A stretch of DNA of 64,000 bases from Alteromonas gilva (GCF_028595265.1 NZ_JAQQXP010000001.1:1860001-1924000); one strand, 5' to 3'. Positions 16,881-25,633 are shown, counted from the stretch's first letter. The notes: generated by a model from the letters alone, not told the origin. Made by a program: numbers and translations.

Positions 16881-18536
16881 ATGATGGATAAATTCCCGTT
16901 ACCTAAATCGATTGATGAAATAAGGGTGCTGGTTGTTGATAACCAGGCGTTAATTCATGATTTGGCTAAGTCTGCATTATTGGAACTGGGTGTACGTCAG
17001 GTAAGTAGCGCGCAAAATGCCTATCACGCGTTGCGGTTATGCGAAAAGTTTCAGTTCGATGTGGTATTGCTGGCGTTTAACGTGAGCAACGACAAAGACG
17101 GCTTCCATTTATTCGAAGAGCTCAAACACAATAACTATATTTCCGATAAAACCACGGTGGTGTTTTTAAGTGCTGAAACCAGTGCATCATTAGTTAACTG
17201 TATTATTGAGCTGCAGCCAGATGATTTTTGGGTAAAGCCGCTGGATAAAAAGCGTATCCAAAAGCGTTTTGAGTATTTAATTAACGTTCGCCGTAAATTG
17301 CATAAAGTGATGCACTGCATGGACAGCGCCGATTATTCTGCGGCGATCTATCATGCTGAGCGAGGCTTAACCGATAGTAGCCTGGTTGAATATCATCCCC
17401 GCTTAAAGCGCATGATTGGCGAGTGTTTACTGCAGCTTCGTGAATATGGCTCAGCAGAGCGTTATTTTACTAATCTGAAAAACGATTACGATCATGCCTG
17501 GGTAAATATTGGTTTAGTCAGATCCTTGTTTAAACAAGATAAAGTACTGGAGGCGGAGCTGCTGGCTGAAGACTTACTGCAACGCCCGGATACCCGCTTT
17601 TTAACCTACGATTTACTGGCTCAGTATTACATTAGCAAAGAACAGTTCGATATTGCCTACGAGCAGGTAAAGGCAGCCAGCAAGCTGGCCCCGCGAAACA
17701 TTGAGCGAAATAAAAAGCTGTGGGATTTAGCGCGCTTAAATCGTGATAAGTATGGTCAGCTCGACGCCGTGCAGAATATGGCCAAGTATGCCAAAAATTC
17801 CATTCATGACTCGCCGGAGCTGAGTTTAAATGTGGTGAGAACCATGGTCGACCTGGCCGCCAGTGTTACTGGCGCTGAATCTGAAAAGCTGCAACGTAAA
17901 ATCCATAAGGAAATTCTCGCGGTTGATACCTCAGATACCAGCGAGCCAAGCCTGGGTAATAAATTACTGGTTATTAAAGCGCGGGTAGAATCGATCAAAA
18001 ATAATAAGAAGTCTGCTGAGAAAATGCTCAAAGACAATCTTAATAAAGAAATCACCATGAACCTCGAAGACAACCTTGATCTCATGAAGGCCTATCATGA
18101 GTTAGGGATGAAAGAAGAGTGCCTGGCGATTCTCGATTCGTTACGCTCTCAGTTAGAAGGTGACACGCTGGTTAGTCAGGTGGTGGATGAATACCTGAAA
18201 CGAGAAGAAATCGAGCGGCGTGAAATTAAATTTACCACCAAAGAACTCAAAGAAATGGCAGCGGTGAATTACCGCGAAAACCGCATACTGCCAGCCTTTA
18301 ATAACCTGTGCCAGGCCATGACGTTGTCGCCCCAGGATAAGTCGATTGCCTTTAGCTTGTTAAAAGTACTGGTTCATATTAATAAAAAAGAGCCCCTCGA
18401 CGATGCGCAATTTAGCATTGCGCAAACCGCAGCGGATTTGCTGAATAAAGACACCCTGGTACCCGGACAACAACAAAAGCGCGACGAATATCTGCACGCC
18501 CTTGGTATGAGTGAAGTTCAGGCTGACGCGGGTTAG
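16881..18536 (+). CDS. TPR protein with an N-terminal degenerate receiver domain
   Basis: 551 residues. Residues 14-130 have the receiver fold (IRVLVVDNQALIHDLAK) and keep D20 and K119 (WVKPL), but the phospho-acceptor Asp is Ala65 (DVVLLAFNV) and the second acidic residue is Asn21. This receiver therefore probably cannot be phosphorylated. The remaining ~400 residues are helical repeats of TPR type (AERGLTDSSLVEYHPRLKRM, AELLAEDLLQRPDTRFLTYD and others). It probably works as a protein-interaction scaffold. It is a single-gene unit. Confidence 0.85.
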   Translation: MMDKFPLPKSIDEIRVLVVDNQALIHDLAKSALLELGVRQVSSAQNAYHALRLCEKFQFDVVLLAFNVSNDKDGFHLFEELKHNNYISDKTTVVFLSAETSASLVNCIIELQPDDFWVKPLDKKRIQKRFEYLINVRRKLHKVMHCMDSADYSAAIYHAERGLTDSSLVEYHPRLKRMIGECLLQLREYGSAERYFTNLKNDYDHAWVNIGLVRSLFKQDKVLEAELLAEDLLQRPDTRFLTYDLLAQYYISKEQFDIAYEQVKAASKLAPRNIERNKKLWDLARLNRDKYGQLDAVQNMAKYAKNSIHDSPELSLNVVRTMVDLAASVTGAESEKLQRKIHKEILAVDTSDTSEPSLGNKLLVIKARVESIKNNKKSAEKMLKDNLNKEITMNLEDNLDLMKAYHELGMKEECLAILDSLRSQLEGDTLVSQVVDEYLKREEIERREIKFTTKELKEMAAVNYRENRILPAFNNLCQAMTLSPQDKSIAFSLLKVLVHINKKEPLDDAQFSIAQTAADLLNKDTLVPGQQQKRDEYLHALGMSEVQADAG

Positions 18537-18559
18537 CCAGACCGGTTTTCTTTACCTGT

Positions 18560-18591
18560 CACTGCAGGCAGAACTTTTCTGCGCTGCAGTG
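18560..18591 (+). terminator. Long stem-loop after the TPR-receiver gene
   Basis: CACTGCAG (18560-18567) pairs with CTGCAGTG (18584-18591), and inside it CAGAA (18569-18573) pairs with TTCTG (18577-18581). It begins about 24 bases after the stop. No T-run follows, so it may be a factor-dependent terminator or 3'-end structure. The rest of 18592-18800 holds nothing I can recognise. Confidence 0.45.
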
Positions 18592-18824
18592 TTAGCCGCA
18601 GCACCTTCTGCTGAGGCGCTCATTCTGCTGAGGAACTGCGCCCCAACCCCATACCGGTAAGTAGCTAAATACACGCTAGCTTTCCTGGCTGTCACAAGCA
18701 ATTATAAACACTTTCAAACACGTATGAGTTATTTTGCCATAACGCCTGGCAAAGTCTTTGACCCCGGTAAATCAAGCCTGCTGGTTAAATGAGAGTCATT
18801 ACGTTCTCAAATATTGATTAATTC

Positions 18825-18837
18825 CTATTCAAAATAG
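18825..18837. promoter_or_regulatory. Small palindrome upstream of ahpC, possible regulator site
   Basis: CTATT (18825-18829) and AATAG (18833-18837) are perfect inverted arms with a three-base spacer, followed by another ATAG 11 bases on. CTAT/ATAG half-sites occur in OxyR targets, and OxyR commonly controls ahpCF, but the spacing does not match the canonical site. The AT-rich stretch 18800-19069 is the long upstream region of ahpC. Confidence 0.25.
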
Positions 18838-19069
18838 CTTATTGATAGCTTTTCTCGAATAAGCCTTTCAACAAATCCAATTATAAATTCATTCATTAGC
18901 CCGTTAAGCTTATCTCATCTTGTAAGGGGACGCGGTTTAACAATCCATTCGGGTTGAAAATCCGTAACTCATTAGCAAATCAATAGTGTGATTGCATTAA
19001 GACAGTAATCACGCAGTGATTTTTATGATTAACAGAAGCGTTAATACATCTAACTCTAGGAGAAAGTAA

Positions 19070-19633
19070 ATGGCTTTAATTAATACCCAAATCAAACCAT
19101 TCACAGCGAATGCATTTAAAGATGGCGAGCTAATCGAAGTAAGCAGCGAAGATATCCAGGGCAAGTGGGCGGTATTTGTGTTTTATCCGGCAGACTTTAC
19201 CTTTGTATGCCCAACTGAGTTAGGTGATATTGCTGACAAATACGAAGAGCTGCAATCACGTGGCGTAGAAGTGTTCTCAGTATCTACCGACACGCACTTT
19301 ACCCACGCGGCATGGCACGAAGCGTCAGAAACCATTGGTAAAATCAAATTTGCCATGATTGGTGACCCAACCGGTACTATTACCCGCAACTTCGACTGTA
19401 TGCGTGAAAACATGGGTCTTGCTGACCGTGCAACTTTCGTGGTTGACCCTGACGGTATCATCCAGGCAATGGAAATCACTGCCGAAGGTATTGGCCGTGA
19501 CGCCGACGACCTGGTACGTAAAGTAAAAGCAGCACAGTACGTTGCATCGCACCCAGGCGAAGTTTGCCCAGCCAAATGGAAAGAAGGTGAAGCAACTCTG
19601 GCACCATCATTAGATCTGGTTGGCAAAATCTAA
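19070..19633 (+). CDS. ahpC: Alkyl hydroperoxide reductase subunit C (typical 2-Cys peroxiredoxin)
   Basis: 187 residues with the peroxidatic Cys47 in FTFVCPTE and the resolving Cys166 in GEVCPAKW. It reduces H2O2, organic hydroperoxides and peroxynitrite, and is recycled by AhpF, encoded downstream. Length and start match E. coli AhpC. CTAGGAGAAA precedes the ATG. The C-terminal tail after Cys166 is of the sensitive (floppy, overoxidation-prone) bacterial type. Confidence 0.97.
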   Translation: MALINTQIKPFTANAFKDGELIEVSSEDIQGKWAVFVFYPADFTFVCPTELGDIADKYEELQSRGVEVFSVSTDTHFTHAAWHEASETIGKIKFAMIGDPTGTITRNFDCMRENMGLADRATFVVDPDGIIQAMEITAEGIGRDADDLVRKVKAAQYVASHPGEVCPAKWKEGEATLAPSLDLVGKI

Positions 19634-19676
19634 ACTGACCTGGTTACTCCAGGTGTTTAACCAACGATAACTGTCG

Positions 19677-19704
19677 GTGCGGGCACTCAGCCCGCACACT
19701 TTTC
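19677..19704 (+). terminator. Hairpin between ahpC and ahpF
   Basis: GTGCGGGC (19677-19684) pairs perfectly with GCCCGCAC (19690-19697) around a five-base loop, followed by ACTTTTCCC. The weak T-tract suggests partial termination, which would yield more AhpC than AhpF from one message. Confidence 0.55.
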
Positions 19705-19732
19705 CCACACATTAACCAAGGCAGAATTTACT

Positions 19733-21325
19733 ATGTTAACGCAAGAAATTTTAACCGCTTTAAAAGGTTATACCGCGTCTATGCAGAAAGACGTCACTTT
19801 TGTTCTGCAAACAGGTGAGCACAGCAAACGCGATGAGCTCAAGAAGTTTCTGTCTGATGTGGCAGGTGTAAGCGACAAGATCCAGTTGGAAGAACGCGAT
19901 ACAAACGGCGTATTACGCAGTGCAATCAGCTTTTTACTGGAAGCTGATGGCGAGGACACCGGTATTCGTTTTTCCGGGATCCCAGGCGGACATGAGTTCA
20001 ACTCATTTGTTCTGGCGCTGCTGCACGCATCAGGCACCGAACTTAAAATCGACAACAGCGTACAGTCGATAGTTAAAGGTGTTAAAGACGAACTTAAATT
20101 TGAAGTTTTCATTAGCCTGAGCTGTCATAACTGCCCGGATGTTGTCCAGGCACTAAACCAGTTCGCGCTATTAAACCCCAACATCTCGTCAGAAATGATT
20201 GACGGTGGGTTGTATCAATCGCTGGTAGAAGAGCGGGATATTCAGGGTGTACCCAGTGTGTATTTAAACGGCGAGTTGTTTGCGAACGGCAAAGTCGACG
20301 CCGCGACACTGATAGACAAGTTACTGGAACACGATCCAAGCCTTAAACAGGCTAACGCCGGTCAGTCTCTGCCACTGCAGGACGTGACGGTAATCGGTGG
20401 TGGTCCGGCAGGCGTAAGTGCTGCTATATACAGCGCACGTAAAGGATTAAAAGTTACTGTTATTGCCGATCGCTTTGGTGGTCAGGTGAAAGACACCATG
20501 GGCATCGAAAACCTTATCTCTGTACCGAAAACCACCGGTCCGGAACTGGTGGGTAACTTAGCCGAGCACATGAAAGACTACGACATCACGCTTAAAGAGC
20601 ATGTGCGGGTAGATAATATCGAAAAAGGCAATATTAAAACGCTGACCCTCTCGTCGGGTGAGCAAATTAAAACCAAATCGCTGGTTGTTGCCACCGGCGC
20701 ACGCTGGAGAGAACTAGGTGTACCCGGAGAAAAAGAAAACGTGGGTAACGGCGTGGCTTACTGCCCACACTGTGACGGCCCGTTCTTTAAAGGCAAAGAT
20801 GTTGCCGTAATTGGTGGCGGTAACTCCGGTATTGAGGCAGCGCTTGATTTGGCCGGCATTGTAAAGTCAGTGACCGTATTTGAGTTTATGCCAACGCTTA
20901 AAGCGGATCAGGTGTTAATTGATCAAGCGTTAAAACGCGACAACATCAAGATTATTAAAAATGCGGCGACCAAGCAGATTGTGGCCGATAACGGCAAGGT
21001 GAGTGCCATAGAGTATCAGGACCGTGCGACTAACGAAGAGCACCGTCTGCCACTTGCTGGTGTGTTTATTCAAATAGGTTTAGTGCCTAACAGCCAGTTT
21101 ATGAAAGATGTGGTGGATTTAAGTAAGCACGGCGAGATTATTGTTGATCACAAATGCAACACCTCTGAGCCGGGTATTTTTGCGGCAGGGGACGTAACCA
21201 CGGTTCCTTATAAACAAATCGTCATTTCGATGGGCGAAGGAGCAAAAGCGTCGCTGGCTGCGTTTGAATATCTGCTGTCTCACCAGACAGAAGAAGAGTT
21301 GGAGCAGCAGGCCGAGGTTGCCTAG
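19733..21325 (+). CDS. ahpF: Alkyl hydroperoxide reductase subunit F
   Basis: 530 residues with the AhpF order. The N-terminal tandem thioredoxin-fold domain carries Cys131-Cys134 (LSCHNCPD). The FAD domain starts VIGGGPAGVSAAIYSARKG. The NADH domain (VIGGGNSGIEAALDLAG) is interrupted by the redox disulfide Cys344-Cys347 (AYCPHCDGPFF). It passes electrons from NADH to AhpC. It follows ahpC by 99 bases with a hairpin between and a strong terminator after. Confidence 0.97.
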   Translation: MLTQEILTALKGYTASMQKDVTFVLQTGEHSKRDELKKFLSDVAGVSDKIQLEERDTNGVLRSAISFLLEADGEDTGIRFSGIPGGHEFNSFVLALLHASGTELKIDNSVQSIVKGVKDELKFEVFISLSCHNCPDVVQALNQFALLNPNISSEMIDGGLYQSLVEERDIQGVPSVYLNGELFANGKVDAATLIDKLLEHDPSLKQANAGQSLPLQDVTVIGGGPAGVSAAIYSARKGLKVTVIADRFGGQVKDTMGIENLISVPKTTGPELVGNLAEHMKDYDITLKEHVRVDNIEKGNIKTLTLSSGEQIKTKSLVVATGARWRELGVPGEKENVGNGVAYCPHCDGPFFKGKDVAVIGGGNSGIEAALDLAGIVKSVTVFEFMPTLKADQVLIDQALKRDNIKIIKNAATKQIVADNGKVSAIEYQDRATNEEHRLPLAGVFIQIGLVPNSQFMKDVVDLSKHGEIIVDHKCNTSEPGIFAAGDVTTVPYKQIVISMGEGAKASLAAFEYLLSHQTEEELEQQAEVA

Positions 21326-21363
21326 GCTTTTTTAACAGGACATGTAATACCCTCCCAACCATT

Positions 21364-21393
21364 ACGGGCAACTCACGTTGCCCGTTTTTTTTT
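21364..21393 (+). terminator. Intrinsic terminator of ahpCF
   Basis: A nine-pair stem (ACGGGCAAC at 21364-21372 with GTTGCCCGT at 21377-21385, loop TCAC) is followed by a run of T. This is a strong terminator for the ahpCF transcript. Confidence 0.9.
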
Positions 21394-21545
21394 GCCGGTA
21401 GGGGGGAGGCATCGCTACTGCTGTTTTTAGCTAACCGCCGTTGCAAAGGCAAGCAAGTGCAGGGAGCCGTCGAAAGCTATTCGCGTAAGGTTAAGTTTTA
21501 AAGCTCAACAGCGAGTGAATCACTGTAGCTGCATAATAACCTTAG

Positions 21546-21564
21546 CTGAGCTCGCACAGCTCAG
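21546..21564. terminator. Hairpin downstream of the TonB receptor gene
   Basis: CTGAGCT (21546-21552) pairs with AGCTCAG (21558-21564) around five bases, 13 bases past the receptor's stop on the minus strand. It lacks a T-run in either direction. It is a possible 3'-end structure. Confidence 0.4.
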
Positions 21565-21576
21565 ACACCGACAATA

Positions 21577-23616
21577 TCAGTGGCCGAATTGAACCCTTAC
21601 CCCTGCATTGGCGATAAAGCCGTCGTTTCTCGACCAGATATCTGTGGTCCATCGGCCGCTAGGTGCGCGAGCAGGCAATAACAGCGGATGTTCATCGTTT
21701 TGTTTTACATCTAACAGGTTTTCCAGATTAATAAACCAGCTTACCCGACCCATGGTGAGTTCTCCCATGAGGCCCAGATGCCAATAGGGCTCAGACACCT
21801 CCCGGTAAGGATTGTTGTTTAATCGCTGTGAGCCGGTGTAATACGCTTCAAAACCGGCGCGAAAATTACCATGCTGCTCCCACATCGCCACAAAGCCCGC
21901 TGAATGTCGCGGAGTGAGCGCCATTTCTTGTCTGTCGTTGTTGGTTGCCATTTCCTCGGTGGCATCCAGGTACAGGTAGCTCGCTGTTAGCTTAATGTCT
22001 TGCCAGTAATAACGCAGCAGCACTTCTGAGCCGCGGATCTGGCTCTCGCCATCAACATTGACGAGTCTTACCCTATCCAGTACTGCATTCCCGGCAGACG
22101 AAAATGCCTCTAACTCTGTGGCATTATCAACATTTGAACCAAACAGCGTAAGACTGGTTTCGATGTTGTCTAAGGTGTAGGTAAAATCCAGTGAGGCGGT
22201 TTGTGCTTCTTCTTCCTGCAAGTTTTGTATGGGCGCAAGTCGCGATAGCCCGGCAGCTTCAATCTCTTCCACGAAGGGGGTAGGCGCATAAAAACCCTGT
22301 CCGTAGGATCCTCTGATGGTCACATCGCCGGGGCGATACAATACCGAAAGCCTGGGGCTTAGCTGCGTGCCAAACTCATTGTGATCATCGGCACGAATAC
22401 TGTAAGAGGTGGTAAGTTCGGAGGTTATCTCATAATCGAGTTGCGCGAACAGCCCGGGCACCGAATAAGAATAATCGAACTCTGGATAGGTTGTTGATTG
22501 GTAACGATCTGACTGATAGGCCAAACCCACCACCCAGTCACTGTTATCGCTGTAGCCGGACAGGCTGCTTTCAAACAGATAGCTTTCGTGTTTGTCGTTT
22601 TCGCTATCATTACCATAACGATGATCATGCTCTTGCAGCATCGCTGACGCTCTGGTCGAAAAGGTGAATTGATTACCCAGTGGTTTAGAAAATACCAGGC
22701 CGCCATCGGTGCGCTGTGACTGCTGGCTGTGCTGAAACTCATTGCCATCTGCAACCACACCACCTGTCACCGTGCCGCCATGACGATTTTCTGTCATGTA
22801 CCCCGCGGTAACATACAGACTCTCACCGTCGCCTCCCTGCCAGAATAGCCGGGGCCGAAGGGTATATCGCTCATAGCCGGCTAAATCAATCCAGTCGTCG
22901 CTATTGGTATCTTCACTTTTTTGATGATGTGCGCCTGCCGTTACCGAGCCGCTTAAGGTGTCAGACAGTGGCGATTCAACATAGGTGGTCACATCCTGAC
23001 CGTCGCGGGTGGTTAAATTTATTAATGTTTCGCCGCTGAACTCATCACCGGGCCGTCGTGACACCAGATTAATCACACCGCCTAACGCCGAACCTCCATA
23101 CAAAGAAGACGCTGAGCCTTTGATAATTTCGACACGCCCTAAGTCGGTTGGTGGAATTTGCAGCAGACCAATTGATGCCGCCTGATTGCCATACAGTGGT
23201 AAGCCGTCAGCCAGCAATTGCGTGTACCTGCCGTACATGCCCTGCAGGCGAATGTTGGCGCTGCCTAATGCCGGAGAAGTAGTCTGCACACGCACGCCAC
23301 CGGTTTCTGCCACCAGCATAGAGATATTGCCCGGACGCATGGTGGCTTTTTCGGTGATTTCTTCACGATTGATAATTTCAGTGCGAATGGGCTGCTCATC
23401 AGCAATGCGACCTGAACGGGTTGCCTGAACAACAATCTTTTCCACGTCGTCACTATGCTCATCATGGCCATGCTCATGCTCTGAGTGTTGCGGCTGTGCC
23501 TGTGATTCAGACTGTGGCTGCGGCGCGGATTGAGGTGGCGTTGGTTGACTGGCCAGGCTCTGAGCAACAGCGCCAAAAGAGAGGGCCAGCATGGCCACAC
23601 GAGGTATGAATGACAT
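21577..23616 (-). CDS. TonB-dependent outer membrane receptor with N-terminal His-rich segment
   Basis: 679 residues. A signal peptide is followed by a Gln/Pro/Ser-rich linker and a His-rich stretch at 44-54 (five His in HSEHEHGHDEH). The plug domain starts near 59 (EKIVVQATRSGR) and contains IEIIKGSASSLYGGSALGGVINL. A 22-strand-type barrel follows, ending in a C-terminal aromatic/His (RVQFGH). His-rich segments at this place are found in metal-uptake receptors of the ZnuD type, so a transition-metal complex is a reasonable guess for the ligand. It is transcribed divergently from a MerR-family gene and has a MerR-type promoter upstream. Confidence 0.92.
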   Translation of the reverse strand: MSFIPRVAMLALSFGAVAQSLASQPTPPQSAPQPQSESQAQPQHSEHEHGHDEHSDDVEKIVVQATRSGRIADEQPIRTEIINREEITEKATMRPGNISMLVAETGGVRVQTTSPALGSANIRLQGMYGRYTQLLADGLPLYGNQAASIGLLQIPPTDLGRVEIIKGSASSLYGGSALGGVINLVSRRPGDEFSGETLINLTTRDGQDVTTYVESPLSDTLSGSVTAGAHHQKSEDTNSDDWIDLAGYERYTLRPRLFWQGGDGESLYVTAGYMTENRHGGTVTGGVVADGNEFQHSQQSQRTDGGLVFSKPLGNQFTFSTRASAMLQEHDHRYGNDSENDKHESYLFESSLSGYSDNSDWVVGLAYQSDRYQSTTYPEFDYSYSVPGLFAQLDYEITSELTTSYSIRADDHNEFGTQLSPRLSVLYRPGDVTIRGSYGQGFYAPTPFVEEIEAAGLSRLAPIQNLQEEEAQTASLDFTYTLDNIETSLTLFGSNVDNATELEAFSSAGNAVLDRVRLVNVDGESQIRGSEVLLRYYWQDIKLTASYLYLDATEEMATNNDRQEMALTPRHSAGFVAMWEQHGNFRAGFEAYYTGSQRLNNNPYREVSEPYWHLGLMGELTMGRVSWFINLENLLDVKQNDEHPLLLPARAPSGRWTTDIWSRNDGFIANAGVRVQFGH

Positions 23617-23652
23617 AGAGCGTTCTGTAATCGTTGTGAGTAATGTATATTG

Positions 23653-23683
23653 AGTATAAAGGTTACTGTTACTGGAAGGTCAA
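23653..23683 (-). promoter_or_regulatory. MerR-type promoter (19-bp spacer) for the TonB receptor gene
   Basis: On the minus strand TTGACC (23683-23678) and TATACT (23658-23653) are separated by 19 bp. That over-long spacer is the hallmark of promoters activated by MerR-family regulators through DNA untwisting. The spacer contains ACCTTCC and AGTAAC/AGTAACC elements like those in metal-responsive MerR operators, but as direct rather than inverted repeats. The -35 box overlaps the ribosome binding site of the divergent merR-type gene, so binding may also affect that gene. Transcription would start near 23646. Confidence 0.7.
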
Positions 23684-23684
23684 G

Positions 23685-24074
23685 ATGAAAATAAGTCAGC
23701 TCGCTGCCGCCTCAAATGTTCCTGCTAAAACAATTCGTTATTACGAAGAGGTAGGGCTGATAGCCCCGGCACGGCGCAACGAAAGCGGCTACAGGCACTA
23801 TGAACAAAAGGATATAGAAACGCTGATATTTATCAGGCGCTGCCGGGAACTGAATATGGCCATTGACGACATAAAGCAGTTACTCGACGCTCAACAAAAC
23901 CCCAAAGCCTCATGCGCTGTAGTCGATGAGATGATTGACAGGCAGCTTAAGCGAATACGGCAAACTCAAAATGAGCTCGCCATGTTAGAAAAGTCGTTGT
24001 CGTTACTGGCAACGTCCTGTGTTAATCATAACATCGAAAACTGCGCTATATTGCACCAGTTAAAATCGGCTTAA
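23685..24074 (+). CDS. MerR-family metal-responsive transcriptional regulator, divalent-metal type
   Basis: 129 residues. The N-terminal winged helix (MKISQLAAASNVPAKTIRYYEEVGLI) and RNESGYRHY are typical of MerR. The dimerisation helix and metal loop follow. Metal-site Cys are at 77, 112 and 120 (SCAVVDE; SCVNHNIENC), the same positions as in CueR except that CueR has Ser at 77. Cys at this place is typical of ZntR/PbrR/CadR-like sensors of +2 metals. I chose ATG 23685 because GGAAGG precedes it and it gives the family N-terminus; an in-frame start at 23643 is unlikely. It is divergent from the TonB receptor, its likely target. Confidence 0.92.
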   Translation: MKISQLAAASNVPAKTIRYYEEVGLIAPARRNESGYRHYEQKDIETLIFIRRCRELNMAIDDIKQLLDAQQNPKASCAVVDEMIDRQLKRIRQTQNELAMLEKSLSLLATSCVNHNIENCAILHQLKSA

Positions 24075-24099
24075 ATAAGCTTTTACCATTGTTAGCGAT

Positions 24100-24403
24100 T
24101 TAGCATACATGCAGCATTGCAGCCAAATACCGCCAATTGCAGTAGGGCAGGAACCCGGCCCATGTTGCGTTGGTGAACGCCGCTAAGGATAACCGCCATT
24201 GCCCCGGGTAATAAGCAATGACGACAATACCGCTGGGTGTTAATTTATTTTCAATACATCGCTCAACCAGCGCAGCGTTGACCGCTCTTGGTTACAAGGG
24301 GACCGGTTGCTAGTTATTTATGGACGACTGGTTTGTACGTGAAGCCGCCGGTCAGATGTGAGATACCAATCGACAGTAACGAGCGATAAACGGACATTGA
24401 CAT
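24100..24403 (-). pseudogene. Probable relic of a small membrane-protein gene
   Basis: On the minus strand, ATG 24403 (after GAGGAATCT) reads MSMSVYRSLLSIGISHLTGG and stops after 29 codons. A second frame then gives a coding-looking run, AALVERCIENKLTPSGIVV to IAYYPGQWRLSLAAFTNATW, ending at a stop at 24100-24102. The two pieces look like one small protein broken by a frameshift and stop. I cannot name the family. This covers most of the gap between the merR-type gene and the next gene. Confidence 0.35.
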
Positions 24404-24449
24404 AGATTCCTCTATTCAAGCAGTATGACTAATTAACTATTCCCTATCA

Positions 24450-25415
24450 GTGGAAAATACCTTGAAATTAAAAAAGTATTGGCGTGCATTATTTGTCTTA
24501 TTTTTGTTAAACGCTCTTGCGATTTTTATATATAACGATGTTTTTAAGATCAGTATATGTCCAAAAATTGGCTGTATTGAGAATTTTACAAATTATTACT
24601 CGCCAATCATTAAAGCTATAGAAATTCAGTTAATATTATTTGGAATCTGGACTGTTATAGACAGGATAGTACTAACTGAAAAACAAATAGAAAGCCTATC
24701 ACAAGTAAACAGTTTCAACGGTTACATACAGCATAGAAAAGAATTTTTCGACCTTACAAGTCGCTGTGAAGAAGGGCAATACAAAATATTAGGCGGGGAG
24801 TTGCTATATCAAAAATTATTCTCCAACAATACTCCTCGACACTTCACAACCATCCCTACCAGCCCTGACGAAAGCCCTATCTCAATATTGGGATTAGTAA
24901 ATGAATTCAATGAAATTATCGATTCATTGAATAAAATTGGTAAGGAAACGCAGGGGTTTAATCATTTTAAAAATAAAGAAATTTGTGAAGCTTTATCCAA
25001 CTACAATGTCCTCAGGTGTCAGTTAGGAGTGAAAGAAAGTGATGATGTACAAGTCATAGGAAAAAATGCTTTGTATATGGGAGCATTTAGTTACTTGCCA
25101 TTATGCCCTTCAGAAAGTATTCATAGGACCGCTAATTTTTTAAATGGGCTAGTAAAATTTTGTTGCTATGATCTGAAAGAATATCAGTTGAAAGATTTTA
25201 ACTATTCTCTTTCAACGGGGGAATCTGCTTACTATCATCTCGTTGTTGATGAATCCTTTTCTAACCCAGCAGATTTAGGATGTTATGAAGAGGGTGAGAA
25301 GGCGTTTATAAATGGAGTATCGATATCGGATTGTCCATATCACCAGACATCAATTGAATTTAAAGTTTGGCATGAAGGGTGGAAAGCAGCTTCATCTCAG
25401 ATTAACGAGAAATGA
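24450..25415 (+). CDS. Two-TM membrane protein with a C-terminal ribosome-modulation-factor-like (RMF/CrpP) domain
   Basis: 321 residues, visibly AT-rich compared with its neighbours. Transmembrane helices lie at about 11-28 and 53-71. About 200 residues of unrecognised, probably cytoplasmic sequence follow. The last 45 residues (277-321) match the RMF pattern: G-x2-A-x3-G-x5-CPY-x9-W-x2-GW, with CPY at 295-297 and WHEGW at 307-311. E. coli RMF has the same pattern with x8 before the Trp. RMF binds ribosomes and forms inactive 100S dimers; a membrane-anchored version suggests ribosome tethering, which is inference. The start is GTG 24450, or TTG 24462, which has a GGA upstream. It lies in a pocket with two gene relics, suggesting transfer. 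Confidence 0.75.
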   Translation: MENTLKLKKYWRALFVLFLLNALAIFIYNDVFKISICPKIGCIENFTNYYSPIIKAIEIQLILFGIWTVIDRIVLTEKQIESLSQVNSFNGYIQHRKEFFDLTSRCEEGQYKILGGELLYQKLFSNNTPRHFTTIPTSPDESPISILGLVNEFNEIIDSLNKIGKETQGFNHFKNKEICEALSNYNVLRCQLGVKESDDVQVIGKNALYMGAFSYLPLCPSESIHRTANFLNGLVKFCCYDLKEYQLKDFNYSLSTGESAYYHLVVDESFSNPADLGCYEEGEKAFINGVSISDCPYHQTSIEFKVWHEGWKAASSQINEK

Positions 25416-25633
25416 TTATACTTCCATTTAAATGTCCGCTATTGGCACAAACTAGAAGTCGCAAAACAATAATCCAAACGTCGGCTCCTTGTCTATTTGA
25501 GCCAGTGACTTCGTTAGGCCGAAGCGTACGTTTTGCTGCCGGTCTGCCTGAAAAGGCAATAGCAGTTCATAACCAATGAAAGCAGACGTTCATAGTTTAT
25601 CTTAAGCCTCGGATTTACTGGCTCAATGAACAG

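Noticed and set aside
18962..19045. GTGATT/AATCAC repeats in the ahpC leader as a terminator
   Set aside because: Stems are short and AT-rich and lie directly before the ahpC start; a terminator there would make no sense without more evidence.
21577..23616. The MerR-type neighbour as a CueR copper sensor
   Set aside because: The regulator has Cys at position 77 where CueR has Ser, so a divalent-metal sensor fits better.
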